From positions 1 through 64,000 of the forward strand of contig JAEYWY010000022.1 in the NCBI GenBank assembly GCA_023428695.1: DNA of 64,000 bases, in the 5' to 3' direction. The stretch is from Bacteroidota bacterium. GTDB lineage: Bacteria > Bacteroidota > Bacteroidia > Cytophagales > Cyclobacteriaceae. The notes beneath the pieces are model-generated. The model did not search any database. It worked only from the letters and a program-made list of their open reading frames with translations, and was not told the origin of the DNA. This document shows positions 32,757 to 39,722 of the stretch, piece after piece. The position numbers and the translations under genes are program-made. Position 1 is the first letter of the stretch, and the number at the start of each line of letters is the position of its first letter.

Positions 32757-33046
32757 TCAGGCCATGTTACGCGCAAGGGGTGTGGCGCAGGAGTGTGCAA
32801 ATAAATGGTTTCCAATCGTTGCATTGCTGCCTCAGGCGCGACCAAGACGAGGATCCGCTCAATGAGTTCACAAAATGTGATAACGCTTCGTCATCCGGCG
32901 ATGCGCGTTGTTACGCCCGTCAGGGCGGGCTAAACGCAGGTGGCGCGGTCACGTGATGATTTCACGACGGTGAACGTGTGTCCTCTGACGGTGCGTGGTG
33001 CGTTTGTTTCGCGGCGAGGAAACCTTCGCGCCTAAAAAATTTCAAA
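32757..33046. other. intergenic region without recognised genes
   Basis: Holds a small hairpin (GCCCGTCAGGGC near 32920) of the kind found in Bacteroidota intergenic repeats, and no convincing ORF. Confidence 0.5.
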
Positions 33047-33077
33047 GAAAAAGCCCCGACACAATCGAGGCTTTTTC
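33047..33077 (-). terminator. terminator after doxX-like gene
   Basis: GAAAAAGCC (33047-33055) pairs with GGCTTTTTC (33069-33077), with CGA/TCG inside. T runs on both strands make it bidirectional; it ends the minus-strand DoxX gene. Confidence 0.7.
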
Positions 33078-33124
33078 TATTTAGAGAAATTACACAGTTT
33101 AGAGATACTACACAATCTGCTTAC

Positions 33125-33550
33125 TCACTTTCCCTGATACGATCTCGCGCGAATCCGAGATTTTGAAGTACGGCCCCATCCGACGAGGAATGCTATCGCG
33201 CCAAGCGCAAAGGTGATCGGAAGTGCCGCGTACTCGCCACGTTGAATGTGGAAAAGTATCGCAAGAATCATGATGACGCCCAACGCATACGCTGCAACAA
33301 TTGTCAATTGGGGAAGAATACGAAGTGCTGCCGGTAATAGCAGTCCAAGGCCGCCTGCAAGTTCGGAGACGCCTATGAATCGCGTCAGTCCGGGCATCTC
33401 GCCAGCCATTGGTATTACCTGCGAAAGTTCGGGAATCGGAACGAATGTCTTCATGTAGCCGGCCATTAGGAACATTCCTGCCAGTATCACCTGACCGATC
33501 CATAGGAAAACGTTCCACACTTTTGATGGTTTTGATGGTTTTGTTGCCAT
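33125..33550 (-). CDS. DoxX-family membrane protein
   Basis: 141 residues, four hydrophobic helices (VFLWIGQVILAGMFLMAGYM; TRFIGVSELAGGLGLLLPAA; LTIVAAYALGVIMILAILFH; LPITFALGAIAFLVGW). The pattern AGxxK in the first helix and GxxELxGGLGLLLP in the second is typical of DoxX/DoxX-like proteins, small inner-membrane proteins linked to quinone and redox stress metabolism. Divergent from an HxlR regulator with a shared operator region, a frequent arrangement in which the regulator responds to reactive electrophiles and controls the DoxX gene. Confidence 0.85.
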   Translation of the reverse strand: MATKPSKPSKVWNVFLWIGQVILAGMFLMAGYMKTFVPIPELSQVIPMAGEMPGLTRFIGVSELAGGLGLLLPAALRILPQLTIVAAYALGVIMILAILFHIQRGEYAALPITFALGAIAFLVGWGRTSKSRIRARSYQGK

Positions 33551-33595
33551 ATCCTGATTTGTTTTTCGTTATAACAGCAAAACTCCGTATTTTTG

Positions 33596-33646
33596 CTTAC
33601 CAAAAGTAAGTGCTTTACCAAAGGTAAGTAGTTACCTTTTTGTAAG
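33596..33646. promoter_or_regulatory. triple operator for the HxlR regulator
   Basis: Three similar dyads of the form TTAC-N7/8-GTAA follow one another: CTTACCAAAAGTAAG (33596-33610), TTTACCAAAGGTAAG (33614-33628) and GTTACCTTTTTGTAAG (33631-33646). They fill the gap between the divergent doxX-like and hxlR-like genes. Confidence 0.7.
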
Positions 33647-33666
33647 TAACCATCAAAACGTAAGGA

Positions 33667-34056
33667 ATGGCCAGGGAAAAGACTGAAATAATTCACGACG
33701 ACCAGGTATGCAAGTCGAAACTGCGCTCCGTCGGTGACGCATTGTACGTTATCGGCGGCAAGTGGAAAATGCGTATTGTCATCGCCCTTATGCACGGCAA
33801 GAGCAGATTCAACGAGCTGCAACGAACGATTGAAGGCATTTCCTCAAAGGTTCTGGCTGCCGAATTGAAAGAACTCGAGCTCAACGGGTTCATCAAACGC
33901 ATCGTGCACGCCGAGACGCCTGTCGTTATTGAGTATGAGCTCACCGAATACGCGCTTTCTGTGAAGCCTGTGCTGGAAGTACTCTCGGAATGGGGCGAAA
34001 TGCACAAGCGAAAGATCCGGCAACGAATGAAACAGGAAGCAGAAGGGAGAAAGTGA
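33667..34056 (+). CDS. HxlR-family transcriptional regulator
   Basis: 129 residues with the winged helix of the HxlR family: GGKWKMRIVIALMHGKSRFN, then the recognition helix around GISSKVLAAELKELELNGFI and the wing EYELTEYALSV. One cysteine (Cys15, DDQVCKSKL) stands just before the domain, the place where the redox- or aldehyde-sensing Cys of HypR/YodB-type members is found. It probably binds the three dyads upstream and controls itself and the divergent DoxX gene. Confidence 0.88.
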   Translation: MAREKTEIIHDDQVCKSKLRSVGDALYVIGGKWKMRIVIALMHGKSRFNELQRTIEGISSKVLAAELKELELNGFIKRIVHAETPVVIEYELTEYALSVKPVLEVLSEWGEMHKRKIRQRMKQEAEGRK

Positions 34057-34151
34057 ATTGCACGGCCACCGTCTGTTCGCTATCAGCTCAAGCAATGTGG
34101 AAACATGTAAATCAAAGCAGCTTAAGTGTAAAACCAAAATACCGGCAACGC

Positions 34152-34167
34152 TGTATACTTGTATACA
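34152..34167 (+). promoter_or_regulatory. 16-bp palindrome upstream of copA
   Basis: TGTATACTTGTATACA is a near-perfect palindrome centred 26 nt before the copA start codon. It has the look of an operator for a dimeric repressor, and TATACTTG inside is a one-mismatch -7 box. No copper regulator gene adjoins, so the binder is unknown. Confidence 0.45.
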
Positions 34168-34185
34168 CATTAACGTGAAAAAGGT

Positions 34186-36432
34186 ATGACAGCGGTAAAA
34201 GAACAAAACTTGATATTAAAGGAACTTAAACGCGAAACCTTCCCGGTTCTCGAAATGACGTGTGCGGCATGCGCCGTGAGCGTTGAGTCGATGTTAAAAT
34301 CAACTCCCGGAGTAAAGGACGCCGGTGTCAATTTTGCGAATCAAACCGCGTGGGTAGAATTCGACACGAATCAGACAAAACCCGTTGATTTGCAGAACGC
34401 CGTACGTTCAATAGGCTACGATCTTGTCGTCGACGTTGAAGATCCGCAGGCTGTTCAGGAAGAAGCACAACGAAAACACTACGAGTCGATCAAACGCAGG
34501 ACGATCTGGTCCATCATTCTCGCAGCACCAGTGGTCGCCTTAGGTATGTTTTTCATGGACATTCCCTATGCCGACGAAATCTCCATGGTGCTCACAGCTC
34601 CGATCGTTTTCTGGTTTGGACGAAACTTCTTTGTAAATGCATGGAAACAGGCGCGCCACGGCAAGGCGAACATGGACACACTCGTGGCATTGTCAACCGG
34701 GATTGCATTCATATTCAGTACGTTCAACACTTTCTTTCCTGAATTCTGGCATGCACGCGGACTACACGCGCACGTGTACTTTGAAGCTGCGGCGGTAGTT
34801 GTAGCATTTATTTCTCTCGGGAAACTTCTCGAAGAAAAAGCAAAGTCAAGTACATCGTCGGCGATCAAAAAACTCATGGGACTCCAACCCAAAACTGTGC
34901 GCGCGATCATCGACGGGGTTGAGCAGGATGTTCCGGTTGCAACGGTGCAGGTAGGCTACCAGATCGTTGTGAGGCCCGGTGAAAAAATTCCGGTAGACGG
35001 CGTTGTGACCGGTGGCTCTTCCTATGTTGATGAAAGCATGATATCCGGCGAACCGGTTCCCGTAGAAAAGAAAGCGGGCGAAAAAGTATTTGCAGGAACT
35101 GTAAATCAAAAAGGAAGCTTTCAGTTCGAAGCACAAAAGGTTGGCGGTGACACCGTCCTGGCACAGATCATCAAAATGGTTCAGCAAGCCCAGGGCAGCA
35201 AGGCACCGGTTCAAAAACTTGTTGACAAAATAGCGGGTATATTCGTACCCATTGTAATAGGCATTGCTCTGCTCACATTCATCACATGGATGGTACTGGG
35301 TGGCGACAATGCGTTCACACATGCCTTGCTCAATTCCGTTACGGTCCTCGTCATCGCTTGTCCATGTGCGTTGGGCCTCGCGACACCGACTGCGATCATG
35401 GTTGGCGTCGGCAAAGGTGCTGAGAATAACATCCTCATCAAGGATGCCGAAAGCCTGGAACTCGCGCACCGTGTTAACGCGGTGATCCTTGATAAAACAG
35501 GCACAATTACAGAAGGTAAGCCTGTCGTCACGGACTTCATTTGGAATCACGATCAGCCTGATAGTATAGAGAAACAAATTCTGCTGACGCTTGAGAATCA
35601 GTCGGAGCACCCGTTGGCTGAAGCAGTCGTTGCACGCCTTAAACCTGAGGGAATAACAGCGGTGCCTGTTGAGAAATTCGAAAGCATCACGGCACGTGGT
35701 GTAAAGGGAACCGTTAACGGAGAGACATACTACGTCGGGAACCGCAAGCTCGTAACTGAAAATGGAATCGGTATTCCATCGACGTTGGCGGAGCAGGCGG
35801 ATCTCCTTCAAAGCGAAGCGAAAACGGTGGTTTACTTCGCGAATAGTAAACACGTATTGGCCGTGATCGCTATTGCCGACAAGATCAAAGAAACGTCAAA
35901 AGCAGCAGTCACTGCGTTGCAGAAAAAAGGCATCGACGTTTACATGCTCACGGGTGACAACGAGCAAACTGCAAAAGCCGTCGCGAACCAGATCGGACTC
36001 GTTCATTACAAAGCCGAGGTACTTCCATCGGATAAGGCTGCGTTTGTTAAGGAACTTCAAAGTCAGGGCAAGATTGTTGCCATGGTGGGCGACGGCATTA
36101 ACGACTCGCACGCACTTGCCGAAGCCGACGTAAGTATTGCCATGGGCAAAGGCTCCGACATTGCGATGGACGTTGCCAAGATGACGTTGATCACTTCCGA
36201 TCTGCAGTCAATTCCAAAAGCGCTGAACCTTTCGTCGAAGACGGTGCTTGGCATCAGGCAAAACCTGTTCTGGGCATTCATTTATAACCTGATAGGTATC
36301 CCGTTAGCAGCGGGCATATTATATCCGATCAATGGTTTCCTGCTCAATCCTATGATTGCAGGGGCGGCAATGGCGCTTAGTTCTGTGAGCGTTGTCGCAA
36401 ACAGTTTGCGGCTACGGGCAGCGAAGATCTAA
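34186..36432 (+). CDS. copA: copper-translocating P1B-type ATPase
   Basis: 748 residues. A single heavy-metal-associated domain at about 18-82 with MTCAAC (Cys26, Cys29). The ATPase core follows with eight membrane segments; the ion-binding CPC motif (IACPCALGLATPT, Cys392-Cys394), the phosphorylation motif DKTGT (Asp436), SEHP in the nucleotide domain and GDGINDSHAL near 635 are all present. The product pumps Cu(I) out of the cytoplasm at the cost of ATP. It opens the copper cluster that goes on with an RND pump. Length and motifs are normal. Confidence 0.95.
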   Translation: MTAVKEQNLILKELKRETFPVLEMTCAACAVSVESMLKSTPGVKDAGVNFANQTAWVEFDTNQTKPVDLQNAVRSIGYDLVVDVEDPQAVQEEAQRKHYESIKRRTIWSIILAAPVVALGMFFMDIPYADEISMVLTAPIVFWFGRNFFVNAWKQARHGKANMDTLVALSTGIAFIFSTFNTFFPEFWHARGLHAHVYFEAAAVVVAFISLGKLLEEKAKSSTSSAIKKLMGLQPKTVRAIIDGVEQDVPVATVQVGYQIVVRPGEKIPVDGVVTGGSSYVDESMISGEPVPVEKKAGEKVFAGTVNQKGSFQFEAQKVGGDTVLAQIIKMVQQAQGSKAPVQKLVDKIAGIFVPIVIGIALLTFITWMVLGGDNAFTHALLNSVTVLVIACPCALGLATPTAIMVGVGKGAENNILIKDAESLELAHRVNAVILDKTGTITEGKPVVTDFIWNHDQPDSIEKQILLTLENQSEHPLAEAVVARLKPEGITAVPVEKFESITARGVKGTVNGETYYVGNRKLVTENGIGIPSTLAEQADLLQSEAKTVVYFANSKHVLAVIAIADKIKETSKAAVTALQKKGIDVYMLTGDNEQTAKAVANQIGLVHYKAEVLPSDKAAFVKELQSQGKIVAMVGDGINDSHALAEADVSIAMGKGSDIAMDVAKMTLITSDLQSIPKALNLSSKTVLGIRQNLFWAFIYNLIGIPLAAGILYPINGFLLNPMIAGAAMALSSVSVVANSLRLRAAKI

Positions 36433-36649
36433 ATTGTAATAGCTAAAAAGTGGTCCGAGACTTACAGTGTACATAGCCTAAAGTTAAGGGGTGCGCGGGT
36501 GATCGCAGGCAGTAGCGGGCATTATTGCAATCTCTCGTTCCTGACAATGATCTCGAAACGCTTTTCGTTCATTTCCCGCCCGCACCCTTTTGTTCCCTGA
36601 AGGGACCTCGCGCGGTTCTAATTGAGTCGCACCAATTGGTGCTCATTGT

Positions 36650-36690
36650 ACACTCACACTCACACTCACACTCACACTCACACTCTCACT
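36650..36690. repeat. CACACT microsatellite
   Basis: About seven units of CACTCA/CACACT in a row, changing to CTCTCACTGTCTC. A shorter relative lies at 37606-37640 in the same position relative to the surrounding repeat modules. Confidence 0.85.
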
Positions 36691-36878
36691 GTCTCTCTCC
36701 CGTGCGGCTGTTCAGGGGTAAGGGGTTGTTCCCCTTCAGGGGTAAGGGGTGCGCGTGGATGATCATGGGCAGTGACTTCGGTATTGCAGCCCTTCGTTCC
36801 TGGTAATGATCTCGAAAACTCTCTTCGTTCATTTCCCGCCCGCACCCTTTTGTTCCCTGAAGGGACCCTCGCGCGATT

Positions 36879-37313
36879 CTAAATAGAGTTCTTTCGTTTC
36901 GGTGTAGAAATTCCGCTTTGATCAGATAATGGATTCTTCAACAAAAGGGATTCTACTTTTGCTCTAATTTGTTCAACGACGCGGTCGATGTTGGATTCAA
37001 CATCCTTGTTCAAAAATCGCATTTCAGTCAGACCAAGCGTGAAAAAGTCCTGAGTCCTAATTTGATCTGTGAGAATCTGCTGTTTTCGATTGTGAGAATC
37101 ACCGTCAATCTCAACAACAAGCTTCACTTTGTGACAGTAGAAATCCGCAATGTACCTGTAGATGGGATGCTGAACCCGAAAGCGAAGTCCAAATATTCTT
37201 TTTCCTCGTAACTCTTGCCACAACATGTGTTGGGCAGGTGTGAGATTGTTTCGTAGCCTTACAGCCATTCTAAACTCGAATGGTGAAGCACCATAGAACA
37301 TAGTCTTGTCCAT
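36879..37313 (-). CDS. DUF559 endonuclease-like protein
   Basis: 144 residues from ATG 37313; the frame is open to an ATG at 37364, but the family opening (MFYGASPFEFRMAVRLRNNL) favours the shorter form. The motifs TPAQHMLWQELRGKRI, FRVQHPIYRYIADFYC and LVVEIDGDSH mark the DUF559 family, a Vsr-related PD-(D/E)xK nuclease fold with the metal ligands in ADF and VEIDG. The function of such proteins is largely unknown. The gene is enclosed by repeat modules and its last codons run into one of them, so it may be the mobility or maintenance factor of the repeats. Confidence 0.85.
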   Translation of the reverse strand: MDKTMFYGASPFEFRMAVRLRNNLTPAQHMLWQELRGKRIFGLRFRVQHPIYRYIADFYCHKVKLVVEIDGDSHNRKQQILTDQIRTQDFFTLGLTEMRFLNKDVESNIDRVVEQIRAKVESLLLKNPLSDQSGISTPKRKNSI

Positions 37314-37605
37314 AATAACAAACAACGATGGTTGCAAATTGCAGAAATTCCTGAATTTCGTCATACATTACGTAAAATACACCTCTCCCGTGCGGCTGTT
37401 CCCCTTCAGGGGTAAGGGGTTGTTCCCCTTCAGGGGCTAGGGGTGCGCGTTGGTGATCGCAGGGAGAGCATCATCATTTGCTGCTCTCTCGTTCCTGGCA
37501 ATGATCTCGAAACACTCTTCGTTCATTTCCCGCCCGCACCCTTTTGTTCCCTGAAGGGACCCTCGCGCCGTTCTATATAGAGTCGCATCAATTGGTGCTC
37601 ATTAT

Positions 37606-37640
37606 ACACTCACACTCACACTCTCACTCTCACTCACTCC
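37606..37640. repeat. ACTCAC/TCTCAC microsatellite
   Basis: Short, partly degenerate run of CACTCA and CTCACT units next to repeat module R, matching the position of the run at 36650-36690. Confidence 0.8.
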
Positions 37641-37759
37641 CCGTGCGGCTGTTCCCCTTCAGGGGTAAGGGGTTGTTCCCCTTCAGGGGTAAGGGGTGCG
37701 CGTGGGTGATCATGGGCAGTAACTTCGGCATTGCAGCCCTTCGTTCCTGGTACAAACCT

Positions 37760-37794
37760 GTCTCCTGCGCCTCCGCGCCCTGCGTTGGTGTATT
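37760..37794. repeat. dispersed C/T-rich short repeat (copy 3)
   Basis: Contains TGCGCCTCCGCGCCCTGCG and TTGGTGTATT, related to the copies at 30551 and 32144. Confidence 0.55.
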
Positions 37795-37860
37795 CCTGCG
37801 CCCTCTGCTCTCTAATTTTCAGCTCAAATACCTCAAAAACAGTACGTTCAGAGAATTTTA

Positions 37861-37914
37861 TAACGCATTAACCGTAAAGTATAAACCACAAATCGTGGAA
37901 ATGCGTTAGATTTG
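37861..37914 (+). promoter_or_regulatory. dyad and -7 box upstream of the HYC_CC_PP gene
   Basis: TAACGCATT (37861-37869) and AATGCGTTA (37900-37908) are perfect inverted copies, with CCAC/GTGG inside. TAGATTTG at 37907-37914 fits the Bacteroidota -7 box and overlaps the right arm. The start codon is at 37925. This looks like a regulated promoter of the RND copper cluster. Confidence 0.5.
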
Positions 37915-37924
37915 TCGTCTCGTA

Positions 37925-38332
37925 ATGAAAATCGTCCGAACGATATCCGCTTACCTCCTGGCACTGCTGGTGCTCATGTCGTCGACCAGTTTTATGGTCG
38001 GACTGCACTTTTGCGGCGGTGACGTACAACATATCGCGTTGTTTTCAAAAGCCGAGAAGTGCGCGATGGAAAAAGTTGTTCCTCCGTGTCACAAACATCT
38101 TCAGGAACCTTGCTGCGCGGACGAAACAATCATTCATGAAGGCGACGACTTCAAAGCTTCTGTAGCCAAAGTCCACGTCGCCGCTCCCGATTTTTCAGTG
38201 GTAGAACATTTTCCCGTTGTGATTGCCGAAGTGATTCCCGATTCGCCGGTATCGCGCATCAACTTCGAGGCATATGATCCACCCTTGCGATCGTATGACC
38301 GGATCGTCGACCTCCAGGTATTCCTCATCTGA
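37925..38332 (+). CDS. HYC_CC_PP-family secreted protein
   Basis: 135 residues with a hydrophobic signal (YLLALLVLMSSTSFMVGLHF). It shows the three motifs that name this Bacteroidota family: H-F-C-G near residue 28 (VGLHFCGG), a Cys-Cys pair near 62 (EPCCADE), and Pro-Pro near the end (AYDPPLRSYDR). Additional Cys and His residues (KCAMEKVVPPCHKHLQ) could bind metal. Members are commonly found next to CusA-type pumps, as here, where it lies 100 nt upstream of the pump. A periplasmic metal-binding role is likely but not proved. Confidence 0.85.
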   Translation: MKIVRTISAYLLALLVLMSSTSFMVGLHFCGGDVQHIALFSKAEKCAMEKVVPPCHKHLQEPCCADETIIHEGDDFKASVAKVHVAAPDFSVVEHFPVVIAEVIPDSPVSRINFEAYDPPLRSYDRIVDLQVFLI

Positions 38333-38433
38333 TTTCCAATTCCTTTTGAAGGGCGTCCTGCTCTTCCCATGATCGCCGTGCCCTTTGGTACGCCGCGATA
38401 ACATTTCTCCATTTACATTTTACATACTTCACC

Positions 38434-39720
38434 ATGATTGAAAGATTAATTTCTTTCTCACTTCGCAACCGATTCCTCGTGCTGCTTGTCGCCGCCGGAC
38501 TTTTCGCCTGGGGTGTACACTCGGTACGCGTGAACAAGATTGACGCGATCCCCGACCTCTCCGAAAACCAGGTCATCGTTTTCACCGAATGGATGGGGCG
38601 CAGTCCGCAGATCATTGAAGACCAGGTAACCTATCCGTTGGTTACCAACCTGCAGGGATTGCCTGAAGTAAAATATGTACGCGCCTCATCGATGTTCGGG
38701 ATGAGCTTCGTCTACGTGATCTTCAATGACGACACCGACGTGTACTGGGCCCGTGAGCGCGTCCTGGAGCGACTCAACTATGCAAGTCGTCTTCTTCCTG
38801 AAGGTGTTACACCCACCCTCGGTCCCGATGGCACTGGCGTTGGACATATTCTATGGTACACACTCGATGCACCCGGTATGGACCTCGGTGAACAACGCGC
38901 CGTTCAGGACTGGTATGTGAAGTTCGCATTGCAAAACGTTCCCGGCGTGAGCGAGATCGCTTCATTCGGTGGTTTCCAGAAACAATACCAGGTTACGCTC
39001 AATCCCAACCGGCTCAGTTATTATGGACTTTCGACACCGGAGGTCATCCGTGCGATACGCGCCAACAACAACGAAGCCGGTGGACGCAAATTCGAAATGA
39101 GCGACATCGGCTACATCATCAAAACAACAGGTTATCTCCAGTCCATCGATGAAATCGAAAACATCGCGGTCAAGACGGCGAACACTGTGCCAGTCCGCAT
39201 CCGCGACCTCGGCTCGGTACAAATGACGGGCGAATCACGCCTCGGCATCTTTGACCTTGACGGCGAAGGCGAAGTTGTCGGCGGAATTGTGGTGATGCGT
39301 TATGGCGAAAACGCTGACGATGTTATCAGGGTCGTCAAGAAGAAAATGGAAGAAGTTGCAAAAGGTTTTCCGGAGGGGATGAAGTTCAATATCGTTTACG
39401 ACCGCAGCGAACTCATTCAGGAATCGATATCCTCAATCAAAACAACGTTGATCGAAGAAATGATTGTCGTCTCGCTTGTGGTAATCATTTTCCTTTTTCA
39501 CTGGCGCAGTGCGGCGAGTATCATCATCCAGATTCCGATTACAATCGCGACCGCCTTTATCCTGTTAAACGCATTCGGAATATCGTCGAACATCATGTCG
39601 CTGACTGGCATTGCACTTGCCATCGGCGTGATCGTAGACAACGGTATCATCATGGCTGAAAACGCCTACAAACATCTGTCAGTCCGCTTTGAGGAATTAA
39701 ACCCTGAAACCCACGATTAA
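38434..39720 (+). CDS. cusA: CusA/CzcA-type RND efflux pump, N-terminal part
   Basis: 428 residues equal to the first 40 percent of a heavy-metal RND pump. It begins with the usual MIERLISFSLRNR and the first transmembrane helix, goes through the porter domain (IPDLSENQVIVFTEWMGRSP, GTGVGHILWYTLD) and ends after helix 4 (SLTGIALAIGVIVDNGIIMA, ENAYKHL). It stops at TAA 39718-39720 in the cytoplasmic loop. The rest of the protein follows in another frame from 39723. Together the two give 1071 residues, the normal size for CusA. Either a frameshift has broken the gene or the pump is made from two chains. Confidence 0.85.
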   Translation: MIERLISFSLRNRFLVLLVAAGLFAWGVHSVRVNKIDAIPDLSENQVIVFTEWMGRSPQIIEDQVTYPLVTNLQGLPEVKYVRASSMFGMSFVYVIFNDDTDVYWARERVLERLNYASRLLPEGVTPTLGPDGTGVGHILWYTLDAPGMDLGEQRAVQDWYVKFALQNVPGVSEIASFGGFQKQYQVTLNPNRLSYYGLSTPEVIRAIRANNNEAGGRKFEMSDIGYIIKTTGYLQSIDEIENIAVKTANTVPVRIRDLGSVQMTGESRLGIFDLDGEGEVVGGIVVMRYGENADDVIRVVKKKMEEVAKGFPEGMKFNIVYDRSELIQESISSIKTTLIEEMIVVSLVVIIFLFHWRSAASIIIQIPITIATAFILLNAFGISSNIMSLTGIALAIGVIVDNGIIMAENAYKHLSVRFEELNPETHD

Positions 39721-39722
39721 CC

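Larger units (their letters stand above)
36484..37755. repeat. long repeat array around a DUF559 gene
   Basis: Two modules alternate. Module S (GTGCGGCTGTTCCCC, CCCCTTCAGGGG hairpins, GGTGATCATGGGCAGT) occurs at about 36484-36540 (partial), 36693-36805, 37383-37500 and 37630-37755. Module R (CTCGTTCCTGG, ATGATCTCGAAA, TTCATTTCCCGCCCGCACCC, GTTCCCTGAAGGGAC) occurs at about 36536-36640, 36796-36890 and 37490-37600. The R modules at 36640 and 37600 continue into a short CACTCA microsatellite. The DUF559 gene lies exactly between an R and an S module. The spacing is irregular and there are no CRISPR-like spacers. Confidence 0.8.

Noticed and set aside
34846..35853. 335-codon minus-strand ORF
   Set aside because: It lies fully within copA on the other strand; Cys/Arg-rich shadow composition.
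36525..36806. Plus-strand ORFs across the repeat modules
   Set aside because: They translate simple repeats (SHSHSHS) and repeat text, not a protein-like sequence.
36484..37755. CRISPR array
   Set aside because: Units are long and irregular, there are no unique spacers of constant length and no cas genes.
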